From CAIXPS01 sp034430115 (GTDB lineage: Bacteria > Chloroflexota > Anaerolineae > J036 > Brachytrichaceae), in NCBI GenBank assembly GCA_034430115.1, contig DAOUFG010000005.1, positions 1 through 64,000 of the forward strand: a stretch of DNA of 64,000 nucleotides, given 5' to 3'. A program made the translations under genes and the position numbers. Below the pieces are notes generated by a model. The model had not been told where the DNA came from and made no database searches. It saw only the letters and a program-made list of their open reading frames with translations. This document shows, piece by piece, positions 58,826 through 64,000 of this stretch (positions within the stretch are counted from its first letter, which is position 1; the number at the start of each line of letters is the position of its first letter).

Positions 58826-59332
58826 TCACTCCTGCCACTCAGCTCGCAAGCCATGTACGGTGCGAGATAAGATCGTGCCGACGTTGGTCTCGCTCAAACC
58901 AGTCACCCGCGCGATCTCACGATTCGACAATCCCGCGCCATACTTCATCGCGATCAACTCACGCTCGCGCCCCGGCAGGCGCGCCAGCAACGCCGATAGT
59001 TGCGCGATGTCAGCGTGTTTTTCCGCCGTCGCTTCGGTGGTGCGTTCATCGGCTTGCTGATGGATATCCTCCAGCGAAAGCTCCACCTTGCGCTGACGGT
59101 AATAGTCGATCGCAACATTGCGTGCGATGGTAAAGAGCCACGTGGAAAAAGCTGCCAAATCACGCCGGTACCGCGCGCGATTTCGCCACGCTTTCTCGAA
59201 CGTCGTGGATGTCAGATCTTCGGCAATTGCCTCATCGCCCACGCGATAGCGGAAGAAGTTGTACACGCGCGGCATCTCCGTCGCGTAGAGTGCCTCCCAA
59301 TCCGCCTCGCTTGCCGCCATCATCCATGACAT
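58826..59332 (-). CDS. ECF-type RNA polymerase sigma factor (second)
   Basis: A sigma-70 family protein of about 168 residues. Region 2 has 'TEMPRVYNFFRYRVGDEAIA' and 'FSTWLFTIARNVAIDYYRQR'; region 4 has 'LPGRERELIAMKYGAGLSN' and 'REIARVTGLSETNVGTIL'. I list ATG 59332, which has GGCGG upstream; ATG 59344 or 59365 is also in frame and would add 4-11 residues. It starts the operon of anti-sigma-like protein and ABC-2 transporter, so transport is probably controlled by this sigma factor. It is distinct from the factor at 25359. Confidence 0.88.
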   Translation of the reverse strand: MSWMMAASEADWEALYATEMPRVYNFFRYRVGDEAIAEDLTSTTFEKAWRNRARYRRDLAAFSTWLFTIARNVAIDYYRQRKVELSLEDIHQQADERTTEATAEKHADIAQLSALLARLPGRERELIAMKYGAGLSNREIARVTGLSETNVGTILSRTVHGLRAEWQE

Positions 59333-59423
59333 GATTCCGCCCATAAACCTTTGCTGAGTGGTCATGATGTCTATATATACGACCCTCACAGGCTAGTATC
59401 ACACATGGGACATAACGCGCGAA

Positions 59424-59464
59424 CAAAAAAACACCTCACAGGTTTTGGAAACCTGTGAGGTGTT
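59424..59464 (-). terminator. 16-bp stem terminator of the phosphatidyltransferase gene
   Basis: A perfect 16-bp stem (59464-59449 with 59445-59430) with TGG loop, followed on the minus strand by a run of six T's. A very strong intrinsic terminator for the ino1-phosphatidyltransferase transcript. Confidence 0.88.
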
Positions 59465-59505
59465 GGGGTTACTTCTACGCCGAGCGCAATTTTGGCGTAA
59501 CGGTG

Positions 59506-60078
59506 CTATGAAATACGATATACGTGAACCATGCGTTGGATGGCCGTCAGGGTGCTCAGCACGGCCAATAGCCAGACGGTGATGACCGGTTGGTTCACAA
59601 TCAACCCAACTGCGAGCAAAAGGAATCGTCCCAGGCGGCTAAAGAGCCCCACCTTGCACTCCAGGCCCAGACCTTCGGCGCGGGCGCGCGTATAGCTGAC
59701 CATGAACGAGCCGACCAGCGCGGCAAAAGTGACCAGCGCAGAAGTCGTATCACCACGTTGCAGGAACAACGCCGCAAGGCCCATCAACAAGGCCGCCTCG
59801 GCAAAACGATCCAGCACCGAATCAAAAAATGCGCCGAACTTGCTCTGCCGATTGGTCGCGCGCGCCAGTGCGCCGTCCAGCGCATCTAGCGGCATCGCCA
59901 CCACGGTCATCAACAGGCCACCCCACACTACATAGCCCAGACCGATCAGCACACCTGCCACGACGTTGAGTAGAAAGCCGAGAAACGTCAGCGCATTGGG
60001 GGAGATTCCGGTCTTTGCGACGACGTCTACCACCGGATCGAGGATGAAACGTGTATTCTTGCGAGCCCAGGCTTCCAC
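59506..60078 (-). CDS. CDP-alcohol phosphatidyltransferase
   Basis: A membrane enzyme of ~190 residues with about five helices. The family signature is intact: 'DALDGALARATNRQSKFG', followed by 'AFFDSVLDR', giving the D-x2-D-G-x2-A-R-x8-G-x3-D-x3-D pattern. These enzymes transfer a phospho-group from CDP-diacylglycerol to an alcohol such as inositol phosphate. GTG 60078 is a reasoned start: a longer frame begins in a dispersed repeat with no ribosome site. The adjacent inositol-3-phosphate synthase gene upstream suggests phosphatidylinositol phosphate synthesis. A strong terminator follows. Confidence 0.88.
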   Translation of the reverse strand: MEAWARKNTRFILDPVVDVVAKTGISPNALTFLGFLLNVVAGVLIGLGYVVWGGLLMTVVAMPLDALDGALARATNRQSKFGAFFDSVLDRFAEAALLMGLAALFLQRGDTTSALVTFAALVGSFMVSYTRARAEGLGLECKVGLFSRLGRFLLLAVGLIVNQPVITVWLLAVLSTLTAIQRMVHVYRIS

Positions 60079-60116
60079 GATTTTATATTTTGGATTTTGG
60101 AGATGAGGGATTGTAA

Positions 60117-60182
60117 CAACCACGGATTTCACGGATGACACAGATTTGTTCTACTATCCGTGAAATCTGTGTCATCCGTGGT
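60117..60182. repeat. Inverted 'CCACGGATTTCACGGAT' dispersed repeat
   Basis: An 18-bp perfect inverted pair (60130-60147 with 60163-60180) is flanked by further copies of CACGGATTTCACGGAT units. Sequences of this kind are, from memory, common dispersed repeats in many prokaryotic genomes. It lies between the ino1 and phosphatidyltransferase genes and includes no good start for the latter. Confidence 0.65.
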
Positions 60183-60223
60183 TAACACCTACGAGCGCAA
60201 TCCCGAGTCTCTAATCTCTTGTC

Positions 60224-61351
60224 CTATTCGCCCTTAATGAACGATTCCACCTTCGCGTGCGCGACGTCGTCGATGTACTGCTCCGGTGGCGACTTCATGA
60301 AGTAGGACGAAGGCGCGCACAGTGCGCCCTTCATGCCACGATCCAACGCGATCTTGGCGCAACGCACCGCGTCGATTACCACGCCGGCGCTGTTGGGGCT
60401 GTCCCACACTTCCAACTTCAACTCTGCCAGCAGCGGCACATCGCCAAACGTGGTGCCTTCCATGCGGATGTAGCAGAACTTGCGATCGGTCAGCCATGGC
60501 ACGTAGTCACTTGGGCCGACGTGGATGTTGTTGGGGTCGATCTGGTAGGGGATCTGCGAGGTGACCGAGTTGGTCTTGCTGATCTTCTTCGACTCCAGGC
60601 GCTCGCGCTCCAGCATGTTCATGAAGTCGGTGTTGCCGCCGAAGTTCAACTGGTAGGTCCGGTCGATGCGCACACCGCGATCCACGAACAGATGCGCCAA
60701 CATGCGGTGAGTGATCGTCGCGCCCACCTGGCTCTTGATGTCGTCGCCAATCACCGGCACACCCGCTTCCTCGAAGCGATTCTGCCAATAATGCTCACGC
60801 GCGATGAACACGGGGATGCAGTTCACCAGCGCGCAGCCGGCCTGCAAAATCTGCTCCACATACCACTTGGTGGCCTGTTCGCTTCCCACGGGCAGGTAGT
60901 TGATGACCACGTCGGTCTTGGTATCCTTCAGGATCTTCACGATATCGGCCGTCTCGCCGGGGGCCTTCTTGATGATGCGTGAAAGATACTTGCCCAGGCC
61001 ATCATGCGTCATGCCGCGATACACATTGCAGCCCATGTGTGGGACATCGGCAAACTTGTAGGTGTTGTTTGGCGTGGTGAAGATCGCCTCGCTCAAATCC
61101 TTGCCAACTTTGTTTGCATCGATATCGAAAGCAGCCGTAAATTCAATATCGCTGATATGATAGTCACCGAGCCGGACATGCATCAACCCCGGCACACGAT
61201 CTGTGTCTTTGGCGTTGCGGTAATAGTTCACGCCCTGCACCAGCGAGCTGGCGCAGTTGCCGACACCGATGATGGCGACGCGGACTTTTTTGGAGCCGCT
61301 CACTCTCGGCTCCTCGGCTACTTCTTTCGTCTTTTCTGGATTCTTAGCCAT
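60224..61351 (-). CDS. ino1: Myo-inositol-1-phosphate synthase
   Basis: A 375-residue enzyme with NAD-binding 'VRVAIIGVGNCASSLVQGV' near residues 24-42, 'TKTDVVINYLPVGSEQATKW', 'NCIPVFIA' and 'VGDDIKSQVGATITHRMLA' (in part), as in inositol-3-phosphate synthases of actinobacteria and archaea. Catalytic Lys residues in 'GDDIKSQVGAT' and 'LNFGGNTDFMNM' are conserved. It turns glucose 6-phosphate into inositol 3-phosphate. It is followed on the same strand by a phosphatidyltransferase, giving an inositol-lipid pathway. A GGATCATGG region marks the start. Confidence 0.94.
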   Translation of the reverse strand: MAKNPEKTKEVAEEPRVSGSKKVRVAIIGVGNCASSLVQGVNYYRNAKDTDRVPGLMHVRLGDYHISDIEFTAAFDIDANKVGKDLSEAIFTTPNNTYKFADVPHMGCNVYRGMTHDGLGKYLSRIIKKAPGETADIVKILKDTKTDVVINYLPVGSEQATKWYVEQILQAGCALVNCIPVFIAREHYWQNRFEEAGVPVIGDDIKSQVGATITHRMLAHLFVDRGVRIDRTYQLNFGGNTDFMNMLERERLESKKISKTNSVTSQIPYQIDPNNIHVGPSDYVPWLTDRKFCYIRMEGTTFGDVPLLAELKLEVWDSPNSAGVVIDAVRCAKIALDRGMKGALCAPSSYFMKSPPEQYIDDVAHAKVESFIKGE

Positions 61352-61639
61352 GATCCTTTATCCTTTTCTGCTAGCACAATATGTTTTTGACGTAGTGTCT
61401 GGTTGATATGACCTTACATTCGTGCTATACGCGCAATTAGGCATGCAGCCGCAGGGCTGCCTTCCCTAAACATAGGAACACCGCACCGCATCAGGCGATG
61501 CGCAATACGAGCCGAGGAATTATAATCTTTTAACATACAGGTCATCCCAGTGATCGCCCTGCTCCCTGGAGCAGAAATGCTGGACATTGTCTGCCGTGGG
61601 ACATGTGACAAAATAGATTAAGTAAGGAGCTGAGTTGGA

Positions 61640-62674
61640 ATGGGTTACCCGCCAGACGACTTGGAGCTGGATAACGGCTACTGGCAATCATTGCTAAAAG
61701 ACGTAGAAGATTGGGACTCCGAACGCCCCGCGGCTGCAGCAAATACAATGCCGGACGGTGACGTGCCAGATGTGGATAGGCGTTATGAGAGCAGGCCGGA
61801 ACCGTCTCCTGTGTCATCGCGCCCGAGCATTGCCGATAGCAGCGTAAAGGCATCAGCGCCGGAGCCACCTTCCGCTGAATTATGGTCCATCCTGCATGAT
61901 GCGATGGATCGCGGTACTGTGCTGCGCGTAGAGGTGACCGGCTACAACCGGGGCGGACTGATCGTTCGCTATCATACGTTGCGCGGTTTCGTGCCCTCAT
62001 CTCACCTCACGGTCATTTCGCCGGAGATGGACGAGCCGACCCGCCGCAACACGCTGGCACAGCAAATCGGGCAAAGCTTCGATGCACGCGTGATCGAGTT
62101 GGACCCGGAGCGTGACCGGATCGTCTTCTCTGAGCGCGCCGTCACCGAAGAGCCCGATAAGGAGCTCCCGTCGCTGCTGCACGAGATACACGCCGGCGAG
62201 ATACGGAGTGGCCGCGTGACGAACCTGACGGCCTTCGGCGCATTTGTGGACCTGGGCGGTTATGAGGGCCTGGTGCACGTCAGCGAAATTTCATGGAGCC
62301 GCGTCGGCCAGCCGCGCGATGTCTTGAGCATCGGCCAACCGGTGCAGGTATACGTCATGAGCGTGGACGCCGATGAAGGGCGCGTAGCGCTCAGCTTGAA
62401 GCGTACCAAGCCCGACCCCTGGCACGGCATTGAACAACGCTACCACGTCGGCCAGACGGTCAAAGGCGTGGTGACAAATGTCGTGGACTTTGGCGTGTTT
62501 GTGAAGGTGGAAGAAGACCTGGAAGGGCTGATTCACGTGAGCGAACTGGCCGAAGGGAACTTCCTGCACCCACGCAACATCCTGCACGAAGGCGACACGG
62601 TCACCGGTCACGTGATCGGTGTGGATGGCAGCCTGCATCGCCTGGCTCTGAGCCTGCGCAACAACAATCATTGA
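61640..62674 (+). CDS. S1 RNA-binding domain protein (three S1 repeats)
   Basis: A 344-residue protein. Residues 1-85 are acidic and Pro/Ser-rich, likely disordered. Three S1 domains follow: ~90-165 ('VLRVEVTGYNRGGLIVRYHT', 'GFVPSSHLT'), ~185-260 ('SGRVTNLTAFGAFVDLGGYE', 'GLVHVSEISW') and ~265-340 ('GVVTNVVDFGVFVKVEEDLE', 'GLIHVSELAEG'). It looks like ribosomal protein S1 relatives (RpsA) but has fewer repeats. It probably binds mRNA. An AAGGAG site lies ten bases upstream. It precedes ftsK on the same strand by about 55 bases. Confidence 0.9.
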   Translation: MGYPPDDLELDNGYWQSLLKDVEDWDSERPAAAANTMPDGDVPDVDRRYESRPEPSPVSSRPSIADSSVKASAPEPPSAELWSILHDAMDRGTVLRVEVTGYNRGGLIVRYHTLRGFVPSSHLTVISPEMDEPTRRNTLAQQIGQSFDARVIELDPERDRIVFSERAVTEEPDKELPSLLHEIHAGEIRSGRVTNLTAFGAFVDLGGYEGLVHVSEISWSRVGQPRDVLSIGQPVQVYVMSVDADEGRVALSLKRTKPDPWHGIEQRYHVGQTVKGVVTNVVDFGVFVKVEEDLEGLIHVSELAEGNFLHPRNILHEGDTVTGHVIGVDGSLHRLALSLRNNNH

Positions 62675-62730
62675 ACCATCGCACGTGGTATGCTCGTTGA
62701 CGAGCCGCCGGTAATACACTCCTGCGGCTC

Positions 62731-64000
62731 ATGACTCATTCAACTCTGTCAGATATGAACGATACCCAGGGGACGGTTTTCCAACGCATTTTTTCGGGCC
62801 GCAAATGGTGGCGCGACGTAGCCGGCCTGCTGCTCAGCACGCTTGGAATCATCACGCTCATCACGCTCCTGGGGTGGAACGCCGGCGGCATCATCTCCGC
62901 CTGGGCCGATTTCCTGCGCCACGCCTTTGGCATCGGCGTGTTCGTGTTCTGCATCATTTTGATCGGCATGGGCGTGCCGCTCCTGCTCAACACACCCATC
63001 CGCATCGATGCGGAACGCCTGATTCAGATCATCGCCGGCGAGCTGGCTTTTTTCGCGTTGCTGGCGCTGATTCATTCGCTCACCTTCGGCGCCGATAGTT
63101 ACGCCTTGATCCAGGCCGGCAGTGGCGGCGGCGCCGTGGGTTGGGTGCTCTCGCGGTTGATCTGGTTGTTACTCGGCTCGGAAGAAGGTTTTGCGCGCTT
63201 CATCTCGATAGCGATTTGGTTTGTCTTGCTGGTCATCAGCGCGACCGTCGCTTTCCGCCCATTGCTGCAAGTTGTGCCGCGCGAGGAGGAGGACATTCCT
63301 GCGTTCAGCACACGCACGGCAGTGCACGACGAAGGAGAATTGGCGCCGCCCATTAAGCCACGCCCAACGCGGGCCGCGCGCATGGTGGAGCCGGAGCCAC
63401 TCATCATTGAACCGCCGCCGGCGAAGCCGGTGGAAGCGGAACCGCCCAAGCCGGAGCCCAAGCCCATCACCATCAAATCGCACCCAACGATCATCCGCTC
63501 CGACGCGCCCAAGCCAATGCCGGCCGGCAAAAAGGCAAAAATGCCCCTGCCTCACGACGACACGCTGCCGCCCGTCACGTTGCTCAAGGCAATGAAAGAG
63601 GCCAAAAATAACGACGCCGATGTGAAGCGTCAGGCCGACATCATCGAAACGACGCTGGCTCAATTTGGGCTTGCCGGGCAGGTAGTGGAAGTGCGTCGCG
63701 GGCCGACGGTGACGCAGTTCGGCATCGAACCCGGCTACCTGGAGCGAAGCGGGCCAAACGGCGAGAAACGCAAACAGAAGGTGCGCGTTTCGCAAATCGC
63801 CTCACTGCAAAACGACTTCGCGCTGGCGCTTTCGGCTTCCTCAATTCGCATCGAGGCGCCCATCCCAGGCAAAAGCCAGGTGGGCATCGAGGTGCCGAAC
63901 ATTGGGGTCGGCACTGTGGATTTACGCGGCGTGATGGAAAACGAAGCCTTCCAACAGATGTCCGCCAAATCGCCCTTAGCGATCGCACTGGGGCGCGACG
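62731..64000 (+). CDS. ftsK: DNA translocase FtsK/SpoIIIE, 3' end outside window
   Basis: About 423 residues are visible; the frame is open to the window end. The N-terminal membrane domain has four helices ('VAGLLLSTLGIITLITLLGW', 'FGIGVFVFCIILIGMGVPLL', 'ELAFFALLALIHSLTFG', 'FISIAIWFVLLVISATVAF'). A Pro-rich linker ('AKPVEAEPPKPEPKP') leads to the alpha domain 'GQVVEVRRGPTVTQFGIEPG' and 'VRVSQIASLQNDFALALSAS'. The ATPase motor and gamma domain are beyond the window. FtsK pumps DNA at the division septum. Start ATG 62731 or 62755, unresolved; no strong ribosome site decides. Confidence 0.92.
   Translation, partial: MTHSTLSDMNDTQGTVFQRIFSGRKWWRDVAGLLLSTLGIITLITLLGWNAGGIISAWADFLRHAFGIGVFVFCIILIGMGVPLLLNTPIRIDAERLIQIIAGELAFFALLALIHSLTFGADSYALIQAGSGGGAVGWVLSRLIWLLLGSEEGFARFISIAIWFVLLVISATVAFRPLLQVVPREEEDIPAFSTRTAVHDEGELAPPIKPRPTRAARMVEPEPLIIEPPPAKPVEAEPPKPEPKPITIKSHPTIIRSDAPKPMPAGKKAKMPLPHDDTLPPVTLLKAMKEAKNNDADVKRQADIIETTLAQFGLAGQVVEVRRGPTVTQFGIEPGYLERSGPNGEKRKQKVRVSQIASLQNDFALALSASSIRIEAPIPGKSQVGIEVPNIGVGTVDLRGVMENEAFQQMSAKSPLAIALGRD

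Noticed and set aside
60079..60141. Longer N-terminus for the phosphatidyltransferase starting with GTG at 60141
   Set aside because: The added codons lie in a dispersed repeat and have no ribosome site; family alignment starts near 60078.
60257..60982. Plus-strand frame of 241 codons opposite ino1
   Set aside because: Antisense shadow of a highly conserved gene.
1..64000. tRNA, rRNA, CRISPR, transposase or prophage genes
   Set aside because: None recognised on reading either strand; short repeats found are hairpins or dispersed elements without spacers or transposase.

Overview
The window is about 64 kb of high-GC, gene-dense bacterial DNA. Gene content points to the phylum Chloroflexota (Anaerolineae- or Caldilineae-like), but this is an inference from protein style: secreted proteins with Thr/Pro linkers, DUF5667 and XRE-cupin regulators, VKOR-based disulfide formation, an inositol-phospholipid gene pair, and a secreted protein ending in an aromatic-Ile-Pro-hydrophobic tail. 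I see no rRNA, tRNA, CRISPR array, transposase or phage gene.

Left part (1-15.2 kb): the end of a large secreted multidomain protein, then an apparent operon for a peptide natural product. It holds a Nif11-type leader precursor with a 15-residue core after a GG site, an HlyD-like protein, a C39-peptidase ABC exporter and a second large ABC protein of the NHLM type. A MinD/ParA-like ATPase, a very large hybrid histidine kinase and a response regulator follow at tight spacing. No modifying enzyme is visible. At 15.3-19 kb comes a redox and sulfur cluster: GcvH-like lipoyl carrier, rhodanese, YeiH-type transporter, glutaredoxin-like protein, orphan GroES and a thioredoxin-reductase-like flavoprotein. 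A TetR/SDR pair follows, with a 44-bp operator-like palindrome.

20.6-27.2 kb: a minus-strand operon encodes a NapH-like polyferredoxin, a small membrane protein, an OmpR-type regulator and its kinase. Its promoter shares a 33-bp, 11-bp-periodic element with the promoter of an adjacent secreted protein. A tiny secreted Cys peptide and an ECF sigma/DUF5667 pair follow.

27.3-41 kb: thiol-redox and metal-cofactor genes. One operon (28.2-33.3 kb) has an XRE-cupin regulator, a DUF5320 protein, a NifX-like protein, two ferredoxin-MinD ATPases, a radical SAM protein and an MBL-fold protein; it resembles the orange-protein (ORP) loci of Desulfovibrio. A second NifX-like gene with its own XRE-cupin paralogue lies at 36.7-37.8 kb. 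Around them are a PDO protein, a thioredoxin-VKOR fusion, a second VKOR beside a DsbA-like protein, a Prx6-type peroxiredoxin and OsmC.

41-64 kb: a CLC chloride channel with CBS and TrkA-C domains; a three-gene operon (B12-fold protein, opine dehydrogenase, asparagine synthase) that may make an unknown amidated opine-like product; a DUF389-SH3 fusion; a NarL-type two-component pair; stress proteins; a peroxiredoxin; a sigma/anti-sigma/ABC operon; inositol-phosphate synthase with a CDP-alcohol phosphatidyltransferase; an S1-domain protein; and the start of FtsK, cut by the window end.
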